In this document: positions 16,584 to 25,353 of the stretch, piece by piece
Position numbering within the stretch: position 1 is the stretch's first letter
Layout of the letters: each line of letters starts with the position of its first letter
Origin: Hyphomicrobiales bacterium
GTDB taxonomy: Bacteria > Pseudomonadota > Alphaproteobacteria > Rhizobiales > Beijerinckiaceae
Direction: 5' to 3'
Length of the DNA stretch: 64,000 nt
Assembly: GCA_003963405.1 (NCBI GenBank)
Contig: RXIY01000071.1
Coordinates: 59,771-123,770 of the forward strand
Translations under genes and position numbers: made by a program
The notes under the pieces: generated by a model
Database searches by the model: none
What the model saw: the letters and a program-made list of their open reading frames with translations, nothing else
What the model was told of the DNA's origin: nothing

Positions 16584-17162
16584 TCAGAACATCTTGGCCG
16601 CAAGGGCGAAGCCCGCGACCACGACCACGGCCAGAGACCCTACGAAGAGGCCGAAATGGCTTTCGAGCTTGTCGCGGATCGGCTCGCCGAAGCGGTTGAT
16701 CGCGGCCGCCAGCACGAAGAAGCGCGCGCCCCGCGTGATGAAGGAGAGCGCGATGAACAGCGGGAAATTATAGCCCAGCAGGCCGGACACGATGGTCACG
16801 AGCTTGTAGGGGATCGGCGTGAAGCCCTTCACCAAAATGAAGATCGCGCCCCATTGGGCATAGAAGGCGCGCAGCGCCTCCATCTTCGAGCCATAGCCGT
16901 AGAAATTGATCAGCCACTGCCCGATCGTATCGTAGAAGAGCGACCCAAAGGCATAGCCCAGCGCCCCGCCCGCGACGGACGCGATGGTGCACAGCGCCGC
17001 GTAATACCAGGCCTTCCTGGGCTCGGCGAGGGTCATCGGCACCAGGATCACGTCCGGCGGCACGGGGAAGAACGAGCTTTCCGCGAAAGCGATGGCCCCG
17101 AGCGCGAAGGGCGCGTGCTTGCTGGCCGCAAGCGACATGGTCCAGTCGTAAAGCTTTTTCAT
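16584..17162 (-). CDS. DedA-family membrane protein (YqaA type)
   Basis: This encodes 192 residues from ATG 17162, preceded by gagg. It contains the DedA-type hydrophobic pattern with FAESSFFPVPPDVILVPMTL near the N-terminus, GGALGYAFGSLFYDTIGQWLI, a loop with VKGFTPIPYKLVTIVSGLLGYNF, then RGARFFVLAAAINRFG and a last helix. DedA proteins act in membrane lipid homeostasis, probably as undecaprenyl-phosphate or phospholipid scramblases. The gene is two bases upstream of dsbB and likely co-transcribed. Confidence 0.85.
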   Translation of the reverse strand: MKKLYDWTMSLAASKHAPFALGAIAFAESSFFPVPPDVILVPMTLAEPRKAWYYAALCTIASVAGGALGYAFGSLFYDTIGQWLINFYGYGSKMEALRAFYAQWGAIFILVKGFTPIPYKLVTIVSGLLGYNFPLFIALSFITRGARFFVLAAAINRFGEPIRDKLESHFGLFVGSLAVVVVAGFALAAKMF

Positions 17163-17309
17163 CTTCCCTCGTCGAGGCCGTCTGGCGGGATGGCAGGCCA
17201 TAGCACGAAAAGTTTAACCTAAAGAAGGCGGCCACGCGGCTTGACGCGCCCTGCCGCCTCGCTAATATCCGCCCCGCTGACGGACGGTTTCGATGAAGCC
17301 GACGCTCGG

Positions 17310-17394
17310 GCCCCTGTGGCGGAATTGGTAGACGCGCTCGACTCAAAATCGAGTTCCGCAAGGAGTGCTGGTTCGACTCCGGCCAGGGGCACCA
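17310..17394 (+). tRNA. tRNA-Leu (CAA)
   Basis: The acceptor stem gcccctg (17310-17316) pairs perfectly with caggggc (17384-17390), followed by A and an encoded CCA. The D arm contains ggcggaattggtagacgc. The anticodon stem ctcga/tcgag encloses the loop ctcaaaa, giving anticodon CAA for Leu codon UUG. A variable arm and the T arm ggttcgactcc follow, as expected for the long-arm class. Its 3' end is the probable insertion site of the defence island that starts just downstream. Confidence 0.95.
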
Positions 17395-17479
17395 CCCCAA
17401 AAATAAGTATATGGTTTTACAAGGTCTTCTTGTCTCGTCCCCCGCACCTTATGCGCGGGTGCGGGAATAGCCGTTCTTG

Positions 17480-17783
17480 TTTCGGGCTGCCCTAGCCTCA
17501 AGAGCGCGCCGCGCGAGGCGAGCGCGGTCGTATAGACTTCCGCCAGCGCCCACTCTCCCACCGCCTGAAGGTCATGGACACTGGCGCCAGCATTGGCCGG
17601 GCGCGTTGCACCGAACTTGCGGCGGTCATGGACCGAGCCGGGAACGCCCGCGGCCTTGCACGCATCCTTAAACCAGTTGCCGAAGCGGCCCGACCCCGTC
17701 GCGATTAACGCTAGACCGGTTGAAGGCGTCGCTTCAATCAGAGAGGCCAGCTCGGGCGAACGGAATATAATCGTCACGACCAT
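17480..17783 (-). pseudogene. Tyrosine integrase stub beside tRNA-Leu
   Basis: The minus strand encodes the C-terminal part of a phage-type tyrosine recombinase: SPELASLIEATPSTGLALIATGSGRFGNWFKDACKAAGVPGS would be the typical core (a few residues missing after ATGSG), then VHDRRKFGATRPANAGASVHDL for the usual HGLRK-GATRAAEAGAT box. The catalytic HxxR survives as HDRR, and the Tyr box as AEVYTTA. The N-terminal two thirds are missing, and the open frame runs on into the tRNA without a proper stop. Integrases of this kind insert elements into tRNA 3' ends, so this stub marks the tRNA-Leu as the original attachment site. Confidence 0.75.
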
Positions 17784-17987
17784 GGTCTCGACGCGGGGGA
17801 GATGTGCGGGCTCTGGCCGCCTTCTTACGTTCAGGGGCAGCGCCGGCTTCTACTTCCGAGGCTGCGGCGGCTTCCGTTTGCTCAACGTCTTCGAGCAGCA
17901 TCTCCCGCACGATGGATGCGTAGACGACGCAAGTTGTAACCTTTAACAACAAATACCAGTCATCGCCCAATTGAAGATGGTTGCCCC

Positions 17988-20027
17988 ATGTCTGGTTTTT
18001 TGTCGTTCCTCGGACGCATTGTTCGAGATTTCGTGCTTTCGCTCGCGTCTGGCCTGAAAGACCCATCCGCGCCGGGCCTTGTAACTCTTCTTCTCATCAT
18101 CGCCCTCGTCGTCGGCATCATCATCTATTTCCGAACGGCGGTCGCGAGACGCAATGCCATACTTTGGCTGCGTCGCCTGATCCTGAAGACCGATCAGACC
18201 AACTTCGCCGAAGAGATCAATGGGCTCGACTACACAGTCCACGCGGAAGCGAAAAGCGAAGCACGCAAGCAGGTGGCGACCGCGTGGCGTGAGTATCGGG
18301 AAACGCTCGTCGCTCACGACGAAGGGGGCGCGGTCACCTATCGAAACTCGGTCCGCCCTTCGGTGTTTTTCAATCCGGAGGATCTGCATTTCGGGCCTGG
18401 CGGCTGGCGGACAATCCCGGGCCTTTTCGTCAGCGTCGGACTCTTTTTGACGTTCCTCGGTCTCATCGCCGCCCTGAGCTCGATGAATTTCTCCACGCCA
18501 GAGACAGTCCAAACCTCGCTTCGCGAGCTCCTCACGATTGCCTCCGCGAAATTCATTATGTCTCTCACGGGATTGTTTTGCTCGATTATTTTCACAGTTG
18601 TGCTTAGAGTTGGCATGTCCCGCGTTGAGCGCGCGGCCCATTTTCTCTGCGCGGACATCGAGACGCGGCTCACCTTCATCAGCCTCGAGGATCTTGCCGT
18701 CGAGCAACTGAGAGCGACACGTGAACAGCGCGACCACTTCCGGCAGATCGGCCTCGAACTCGTCGCGGAACTGAGCCGCCCCTTGCGGGAGGAATTGCCG
18801 GCGGCGATTTCTAATTCCATGACATCGGCAATGGCGCCGCTCATGCAGCAGGTCGGCCAGGCCGGCGTCGAGGGAATGGACGAGATGGTCAAGGGCCTCT
18901 CGGCGCGCTTCTCCGACGACGTCGGCCGCGCGCTCGCCACCGCCGGCGAGAGTCTCGTCCAGGCAGGAGACCGGATCGCGGCGCTATCCGACCGGATGGA
19001 TCACAGCTCGGGCCGTGTCGCCATGGAGATGGACACGGCCGTCAACCGTCTGACGCAGGCCGTGGAGGAGTTGCGCGGCGCGATGGGCGCCACCGCCGAG
19101 ACGACCTCGGGCGCCTTCGCACAAGGCGCGGAAAAGCTGTTCGCCGTCATGAACCAGACGCTGGAGGGCATCCGCGACAACACCGGCGAAGGCGCTCGCG
19201 CCCTATCCGCCGCCGCCGCCGACATGAAACAGGCCGCGCAGGGGTTCCGCTCCGAAATGGAAGCGGCTTCGCAGGAAGGCCGCGCCGCCGTGCGCGACCA
19301 GATCACGGCCGAGGGCGCCGCCGCCGCCGCCGCGATCGGATCGGCGGGCGTCGCCGTGCTCGACGCCATGGGCCGCACGACGCAGGAGATTTCCGACCGG
19401 ACGGAGCAGCTCGCCCAAAAGGCGGGACAGGAGCTGATCGCGCCGCTCGACGAGATCGCCGCGCGCCTTGCCGCCCTTGTCGCCGCCCTTACCGAAGGCG
19501 CGACCGGCATGCGCCGGCTTTCCGATGGCGTCCGCGGCGGAGCGGAGGCCACCGAACAGGCCGCGAGCAGCTTCCGCTCAGCATCGCAGGAACTGGTCGC
19601 CGCCGTCGCGCCGATCCGCTCGGCAAATGAGAGAATCGAGGTCGCGGTTACACAGCTCAAGGACAGCACGGCGCACGCCGCCGACACAGTCGCCCGCTCC
19701 TCCGAGGCGACCGCCCGCAGCGCTGCGCAGACCCTCGCCGCAGCCGAGCAGGCGCTTGGCGGCCAAGCCAGGGCGATCGAGACCTCGCTCACCGGTCTCG
19801 GCGCCCTGCTTGATCGCATGAAGGGCCAGGGCGACCGGCTCGACGACATTGACGACAAGCTCGGCAGGGCATTCGACGATTATACGCACCGCGTCGGCGC
19901 GGCCGTCGAGAGCCTCTTTGGTCATGTGCGCCGGATGCAGGATGAACTGGCGCCGGCGCTCGATACGCTGCGGGCCATCGTCGAGCAGGCCGAACAGTTC
20001 GAACCTCAGAGCGCGAGGCGGTCGTGA
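17988..20027 (+). CDS. zorA: Zorya protein ZorA, motor stator with long tail
   Basis: This 679-residue inner membrane protein is related to MotA/TolQ/ExbB. Hydrophobic helices lie at about residues 31-48, 143-163 (TIPGLFVSVGLFLTFLGLIAAL region) and 187-208 (ASAKFIMSLTGLFCSIIFTVV region), the last two carrying the proton-channel pattern of the family. Residues 210-679 form an almost uninterrupted alanine-rich helix, with 'TTSGAFAQGAEKL' and similar apolipoprotein-like repeats, which fits the long cytoplasmic tail known for ZorA. In Zorya, ZorA5B2 is a proton-driven motor that senses phage at the envelope and signals inward through the tail. The stop overlaps the zorB start (GTGA). Confidence 0.93.
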   Translation: MSGFLSFLGRIVRDFVLSLASGLKDPSAPGLVTLLLIIALVVGIIIYFRTAVARRNAILWLRRLILKTDQTNFAEEINGLDYTVHAEAKSEARKQVATAWREYRETLVAHDEGGAVTYRNSVRPSVFFNPEDLHFGPGGWRTIPGLFVSVGLFLTFLGLIAALSSMNFSTPETVQTSLRELLTIASAKFIMSLTGLFCSIIFTVVLRVGMSRVERAAHFLCADIETRLTFISLEDLAVEQLRATREQRDHFRQIGLELVAELSRPLREELPAAISNSMTSAMAPLMQQVGQAGVEGMDEMVKGLSARFSDDVGRALATAGESLVQAGDRIAALSDRMDHSSGRVAMEMDTAVNRLTQAVEELRGAMGATAETTSGAFAQGAEKLFAVMNQTLEGIRDNTGEGARALSAAAADMKQAAQGFRSEMEAASQEGRAAVRDQITAEGAAAAAAIGSAGVAVLDAMGRTTQEISDRTEQLAQKAGQELIAPLDEIAARLAALVAALTEGATGMRRLSDGVRGGAEATEQAASSFRSASQELVAAVAPIRSANERIEVAVTQLKDSTAHAADTVARSSEATARSAAQTLAAAEQALGGQARAIETSLTGLGALLDRMKGQGDRLDDIDDKLGRAFDDYTHRVGAAVESLFGHVRRMQDELAPALDTLRAIVEQAEQFEPQSARRS

Positions 20028-20911
20028 GGGCCGTTCGGCGACGCCACCATGAGGACGAGGAGGAGTCCGCCTTCGTGTCGATGACCGACATGACGGTGAG
20101 CTTTCTCTTCATTGTGATGATCCTGCTCGCGTTCTTCGCATCGCAGCTGCGCGACCCCGACCGGGTGCCGCGCCGGCTCTATGACAGCGTCGTTAAGGAA
20201 CGGGACAAGCTGCAGAGCGAAGTGCGTGAGCTTCAGAGGCAGTTGGAGCAGCTCAAAAATCGCACGATCGAGAATTATCTCGCCGCCGTGGCCCGGCAGC
20301 GACAAAAAATTCTTGAAGATCTCCAGACCAAATTGAGAACCGACTTTCCGGACCTGCAGGTCGAGATCAGCAACGAGAACGACGCGCTGCGCTTCAAAGG
20401 CGACGGTCTGTTCAAGACCGGATCGAGCGAACTTCGGCCCGACAAGCGCCGCATCGTGGAGACCATTGCCGCGCGCCTCGGCGAAGTGCTGCCCTGCTAC
20501 ACATTGGGACCGAGATCTTCCTGGAGCGACCGCTGCAACGCGGACGGCGTCGCCATCGAAGCCGTGCAGATAGAGGGACACACGGATTCGGACGGGCAGG
20601 ACAACAATAACATGACGCTTTCCACCAACCGCGCCAACGAAACTTTCTTCGCCATGACGAAGCACGAGCCGACGCTCGTCGAGCATCTCAACGACCGTGC
20701 GCAGCCCGTCCTGTCGGTGGCGGGTTACGGCAGAATGCGCCCAGTCGTCGACAATGCGACGCCGGAAGGAAAAGCGACCAACCGGCGCATCGACTTGAGG
20801 ATAATCATGTCTACGCCCCGATCCCCAAGAGATATACTGAAGCTCAAGGACGATCTGCGCAGGGGCGTCGCGGTCGGCTCGGAGAGCGTTCCGCGGAGCG
20901 GCGCGCCATGA
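20024..20911 (+). CDS. zorB: Zorya protein ZorB, MotB/OmpA-like
   Basis: This 295-residue protein starts at GTG 20024 inside the zorA stop. One membrane helix (about residues 23-42) follows D22 in SMTDMTVSFLF, the expected proton-carrying Asp. A coiled coil spans about 50-100, and an OmpA/MotB peptidoglycan-binding domain covers about 120-270, with FKTGSSELRPD, IEGHTDSDG (185-191) and TPEGKATNRRIDLRI. ZorB anchors the ZorA motor to the cell wall. The domain order, size and coupling to zorA match type I Zorya. It overlaps the zorC start by 4 bases. Confidence 0.93.
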   Translation: MRAVRRRHHEDEEESAFVSMTDMTVSFLFIVMILLAFFASQLRDPDRVPRRLYDSVVKERDKLQSEVRELQRQLEQLKNRTIENYLAAVARQRQKILEDLQTKLRTDFPDLQVEISNENDALRFKGDGLFKTGSSELRPDKRRIVETIAARLGEVLPCYTLGPRSSWSDRCNADGVAIEAVQIEGHTDSDGQDNNNMTLSTNRANETFFAMTKHEPTLVEHLNDRAQPVLSVAGYGRMRPVVDNATPEGKATNRRIDLRIIMSTPRSPRDILKLKDDLRRGVAVGSESVPRSGAP

Positions 20912-22227
20912 GTCTCAGCGCGATCCTCTCGAAACCCGCCGTCTTTGACGCGCCAGGCCTCCCCGACCTGCAGATGCTGGAAGCGCGAAAGAACCGTATC
21001 CTCGACCGATGGCCCGACGTCGTCGTCACCCCGCCGGAGAAGGACCGCGAGCGCCTTGTCCAGGAGATGCGCCGTCGTCTGGAGTCGGATGACTGGCGCG
21101 AAACGCGCATGTCCTTCGTGACCTCCGCCGCACGGGCGCTGTTCGACGCGGACCGCCGGGCGCGGCCCGACCTCGCGGGGCTGCGCGACTTCTACTATGA
21201 CGAAATAAGGGCCACGACGCGCCGGTCTTTTCTCGACGCCATGCTCTCAGTCTATCTCGTATCCTACGAACCTGGCGCGCCCCACACACAGCGCTTCGCA
21301 TCGGCTCTCGGTAGCGCCTGGCCACGCATTGGCGCGAGGTGGCGGCGGCTTCGTGAGAACATTCCCGAGCTTCTCGACCCCGATCGCGCGCCGACGGCGA
21401 TCGCCCTGAAAATGACCGCGATGGACGACTGCTGGCGCGGCCTGCAGGCGCTCGGCCTGCGCACCCCCCACGCGCCCGGCCTGATGGACCACGCACACCT
21501 GGCATTCGTAGAACTGATGCGGCCACACCTGAAAGGCAGGGCGGCGCTAGAGCGGCTGTTTCGCTGGCTCAAACCGGATGGGCAAAAGGCGAGAATATCG
21601 GGCGCGGCGGAAGCAATCACGGCGGCGCTCGAACCGTGGTTGAAGCAGGAGCCGCCGCAGGACGTGCTGACCTTCATCACCGAGGCATTAATGGGCATGT
21701 ATGGCGATCCGCGCGTCATGGGCGGCGGCGCCTGGGCGGGCGTCCCGCCCGATTGCCTCGCGGTGATCATGCGCTGGCTGACGGGAGAAAACATCCGCTT
21801 CTTCTTGGATGTAATATCAGCGGTGGAGAAGAGCCACATGTTCCCTCCTCGCAGAAAATTCTGGCTCTCCCTTCACGAGGAAAAGCGCATCGATGCCGCG
21901 TGGGTCGCGTTCAGTGACAGCGGAGCTAGGTTCGCGGCTAACCAGACTAACTCGGCGAGCGGGAGGAGCTCATTGAGCTTTGGGCGCCAAATAGCGCGAG
22001 GAGTTCGTAAAGATACGTCCCTTCTTATCCTGAAAATCGGGAGCAAGATCGTTGTGGAAGGCTCCCATAGTTACAAGGTCCACATTTTTAAGGAGAGTAA
22101 TCCGAACGCTCCGGCGCTCTATCTGCAGGAATATGACTGTGAGGCGATCAGACGAATAAGCGGTTCCGAAAAGAAAACTCACGACGAATACGGGTATTGG
22201 CAGGGCTGGGTGCTAGAACGGATTTGA
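20908..22227 (+). CDS. zorC: Zorya protein ZorC (EH_Signature domain)
   Basis: This 439-residue soluble protein begins at ATG 20908, overlapping the zorB stop. Position in the operon, size, and a C-terminal region with ENIRFFLDVISAVEKSHMF, RRKFWLSLHEEKRIDAAWVAF and the E384-SHSYKVHIF-H392 pair fit the EH_Signature family that defines ZorC. The N-terminal half is helical and Arg-rich. In studied systems ZorC binds DNA in the cytosol and is needed together with ZorD. The last 400 bases are AT-richer than the rest of the operon. I rely on context as much as on the sequence for this call. Confidence 0.85.
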   Translation: MSLSAILSKPAVFDAPGLPDLQMLEARKNRILDRWPDVVVTPPEKDRERLVQEMRRRLESDDWRETRMSFVTSAARALFDADRRARPDLAGLRDFYYDEIRATTRRSFLDAMLSVYLVSYEPGAPHTQRFASALGSAWPRIGARWRRLRENIPELLDPDRAPTAIALKMTAMDDCWRGLQALGLRTPHAPGLMDHAHLAFVELMRPHLKGRAALERLFRWLKPDGQKARISGAAEAITAALEPWLKQEPPQDVLTFITEALMGMYGDPRVMGGGAWAGVPPDCLAVIMRWLTGENIRFFLDVISAVEKSHMFPPRRKFWLSLHEEKRIDAAWVAFSDSGARFAANQTNSASGRSSLSFGRQIARGVRKDTSLLILKIGSKIVVEGSHSYKVHIFKESNPNAPALYLQEYDCEAIRRISGSEKKTHDEYGYWQGWVLERI

Positions 22228-22236
22228 GGGCCAGAG

Positions 22237-25200
22237 ATGTTCGATCTCCACTTCGATGCGGGCGACCTTCGCCTCACCTTGAAGGCAACGCGCGAGGGTC
22301 TCCTGCAACGCCTTGTGACGCGCGCCCGCAAGCGCGACCTCGAACATCTGCCGCCGAGCGACCGCGACCTCATCCTCGCGCTCGCCGATCTGCGCGCGCT
22401 GGCGGAGGATACGAAGGAGGCGCTGGAGATCGGCGCGGATCAGATCCGCCTCTCGCACCGCCTCGCGGCGGCGCTGCCGGGTGAGACGGCGCGGATTCTC
22501 GGCCTGCCGTCGCTCGTCGATCTCACCTTGCGGACCGACGCCGAGGGGCTCGTCGGCTCTCCGAATTTCCGTCTCAAGGCCGAATGGTTTCGCAACGGCC
22601 AGCGTCAGGCGCCGCGCAGGACGGGCGCGATCCTCGAGACATCAAGCGGCCCGCGGCGATTGCCGCTCTGGCTCATGGAAGCCGTCGAGGTCGCCGAAGG
22701 ATTCCGGCCGGGCGGCGGCGACATCGACCATTGGGGCGCGCTGGCGCGATTCAGGCAGGCGCTCGATCCCGGCGTGCGCATCGCCGACAGCGCCGCCGCC
22801 GCCAGGGTCTCGATGACCGATTTCCTCTCCGGCCTGCAGGTGCGCGTGGCCGACCGGCTGTCGATCGCCGCGAACGCGGCCGGCGATGACTTCGAGGTCG
22901 TGCCCTTCTCGGGCCGGCGGATCGGCGAGAAAAACGAAGACGGCGCCGTCTCGGAAAGCGACAGTGAATTGAGCGGCCACGACCTCGGCCTGTTCCAGAG
23001 ACGGGTCCGCGAGCGCGGCGCGACGCCGGCCTATCGTCTGGGGCCTGGCAGCTTTCTCGTCATCGACCGAGCGGCGCTGCCGGCGCTCGACGTTATGGCT
23101 GGGATGCAGCACGCGCCGCGGGCCGAGCGCGCCGCGTTCATCCGCAACCCCCGCCCCCGCATCACTGAAGCGGTCGAGGCGGCATTGCGCAGGGAGGGCC
23201 GCCTCGACGACCTCGGCCCCGAAGCGGAAGAAGAGGCGATCGAAAATGTCGCGGGACCGGTCTTTGTCGAGACGCGGGAGTTCTCGGAACGCGTGACGGG
23301 CGTCAAGGTCTTCGAAAAACCCGACCTCGGCGATTTTACCGGCAGCGGGACGACCTGGCTCGAGGAGGAATTCGCGCGCCGGGTCGCGGAGATCCTCGGC
23401 GACCTGCCGGCGGCGGCAATCGGAGAATTGCGCGAGCAGGTGACGCAGGCCATCGAGCAGGGACGGAAGGCGGTCCCTCTGGCCGACATTCATCTGCCGG
23501 CGCGTCCCGAGATGATCGCGACCCTCGACGTCCATCTCGAACGGGCGCGGCGGAAGGACGCCGACGACCGGACGGAAGACCCGGCGGATGAATCCGCCGG
23601 ACCGACCGGCCCCCATGTTCTCGACGGCAAGAAGAATTTCCACGACATCGAATGGTTGGCGAAATTCCAACGCCGCGCGCCGCGCGTGGCGGCGGTCGTT
23701 CCCGAGGCGATCCGAACGCCGCTGAAGCCGCATCAGGTCGAGAGCTTCGACTGGCAGGTCGCGGCGTGGCGGGCCGGTCTTCCCGGCGTCCTGAACGCCG
23801 ATGAGCAGGGTCTCGGCAAGACGCTGCAAACGATCGCGTTTCTAGTCTGGCTGAAATCTCACATGGCGGAGGCAGACGCGGCGCAGCGCGGACCCGTGCT
23901 GATCGTGGCGCCGACGTCGCTGCTCGAAAACTGGGAGCAGGAGGTGGCGCGGCACGTCTGCGAGCCGGGCCTCGGCCATCTCATCCGCCTCTACGGCTCC
24001 GCCATTTCAAGCCGGAAGCTGACGGGGAAAGCTGGTCGCGATATCGACAGCGGCGAGATCAAGCTCGACTTCGGGTTTCTGACAGAGGCGATGGAAGAAG
24101 GCCGAGCCCACCGCTTCTGGCTGCTGACGACTTATACAACCCTGACCAATTACCAGCATTCGCTCGGCCGCATCCCCTTCAGCGCCCTCGTTTTCGACGA
24201 GATCCAGACGCTCAAGAACCCAGCGGCCCTGCGCACGCAGGCCGGATTGTTCATGAATGCCGATTTCCGCATCGGCTTGACCGGCACGCCGATCGAAAAC
24301 AGCACCATCGATCTTTGGGCCATAATGGAACAACTTGCCCCCGGATCGCTCGGAAGCTTCAAGGATTTCAGAACCCGTTACGAGTCGCCGGACGGCGACA
24401 ACATGGCGGAATTGCACGGACGCGTCTTCAAGCCGCTGGACGGACGGCCTGCCCTCGCCCTTCGCCGCACGAAAGATCAGGTCGCACGCGACCTGCCCGA
24501 AAAAACCCGGCGCCTCCACCCCCGGCTGATGCCGCATGGCCAGGCCTCGGTCTACGATGACGCAAGACTGAAGCTCGCTCAGGGAGGGATGGGCGCAGCC
24601 CTGAAGATGCTGCATCATATCCGCTCGGTCTCCGTTCATCCGAGCCTGGACGAGACGACCGCCGACTCGGATTTCATCGAGGCTTCGGCGCGCCTGTCGG
24701 CGACTTTCGATATCCTCCGGCGCATTGCGGCGCGCCGCGAGCGCGCCCTCGTCTTCATCGAACATCGCCTGATGCAGCATCGCTTCATAGAGCTGGCGCG
24801 CGCGGAATTCGGCTTGAGCCGCATCGACCTCATCAACGGCGAAACGCCCATCCCGAAACGCCAGGCCATCGTCAACCGCTTCCAGCGTCATCTGGACGAT
24901 GATCACGGTTTCGATATTCTCGTCCTTGGTCCAAAGGCTGCCGGCGTCGGCCTGACGCTCACGGCCGCCACGCACGTCATTCATCTCTCGCGATGGTGGA
25001 ATCCTGCGGTCGAGGAGCAATGCAACGACCGCGTCCATCGTCTCGGGCAGACGCGCCCCGTCACCATCCACTTACCGATGGCCATACATCCGGCCTATCG
25101 AGAAAACTCCTTCGACTGTCTTCTTCAAAGCCTCATGCAGCGAAAGCGCAAACTGGCAAGTTCCGCCCTTTGGCCGATGGGCGATACGGAGGCGGATGTC

Positions 25201-25341
25201 GCTGAACTCCAGAAAATGCTGAACGCAGAGAAAACCGCATGCGCGGGAGACCCGGTCATGGCCGCACTCTCGGCTCTCTTTCAGCGCGATGGCATGCCGT
25301 GTCCCATCATTGATCCCGATGGGTCGGCGCCAATCGGGTAG
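22237..25341 (+). CDS. zorD: Zorya effector ZorD, SNF2-type helicase/nuclease
   Basis: This 1034-residue protein has a family-specific N-terminal half (about 1-480) and a full SNF2 helicase module. Walker A is DEQGLGKT at 522-529, motif II is DEIQ at 654-657, motif III is LTGTPIENSTIDLW, and the C-terminal lobe has GVGLTLTAATHVIHLSRWWNPA and the arginine-finger motif DRVHRLGQTRP near residue 930. ZorD is the effector of type I Zorya: an autoinhibited ATP-dependent nuclease that attacks phage DNA when ZorC and the ZorAB motor signal infection. It starts 9 bases after zorC. The stop lies only 12 bases from the convergent hsdR stop. Confidence 0.92.
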   Translation: MFDLHFDAGDLRLTLKATREGLLQRLVTRARKRDLEHLPPSDRDLILALADLRALAEDTKEALEIGADQIRLSHRLAAALPGETARILGLPSLVDLTLRTDAEGLVGSPNFRLKAEWFRNGQRQAPRRTGAILETSSGPRRLPLWLMEAVEVAEGFRPGGGDIDHWGALARFRQALDPGVRIADSAAAARVSMTDFLSGLQVRVADRLSIAANAAGDDFEVVPFSGRRIGEKNEDGAVSESDSELSGHDLGLFQRRVRERGATPAYRLGPGSFLVIDRAALPALDVMAGMQHAPRAERAAFIRNPRPRITEAVEAALRREGRLDDLGPEAEEEAIENVAGPVFVETREFSERVTGVKVFEKPDLGDFTGSGTTWLEEEFARRVAEILGDLPAAAIGELREQVTQAIEQGRKAVPLADIHLPARPEMIATLDVHLERARRKDADDRTEDPADESAGPTGPHVLDGKKNFHDIEWLAKFQRRAPRVAAVVPEAIRTPLKPHQVESFDWQVAAWRAGLPGVLNADEQGLGKTLQTIAFLVWLKSHMAEADAAQRGPVLIVAPTSLLENWEQEVARHVCEPGLGHLIRLYGSAISSRKLTGKAGRDIDSGEIKLDFGFLTEAMEEGRAHRFWLLTTYTTLTNYQHSLGRIPFSALVFDEIQTLKNPAALRTQAGLFMNADFRIGLTGTPIENSTIDLWAIMEQLAPGSLGSFKDFRTRYESPDGDNMAELHGRVFKPLDGRPALALRRTKDQVARDLPEKTRRLHPRLMPHGQASVYDDARLKLAQGGMGAALKMLHHIRSVSVHPSLDETTADSDFIEASARLSATFDILRRIAARRERALVFIEHRLMQHRFIELARAEFGLSRIDLINGETPIPKRQAIVNRFQRHLDDDHGFDILVLGPKAAGVGLTLTAATHVIHLSRWWNPAVEEQCNDRVHRLGQTRPVTIHLPMAIHPAYRENSFDCLLQSLMQRKRKLASSALWPMGDTEADVAELQKMLNAEKTACAGDPVMAALSALFQRDGMPCPIIDPDGSAPIG

Positions 25342-25353
25342 CGAGGCGCCTGG

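Noticed and set aside
22642..25071. Minus-strand frames of 354-395 codons opposite zorD
   Set aside because: The plus-strand frame has all SNF2 motifs, and these are antisense by-products.
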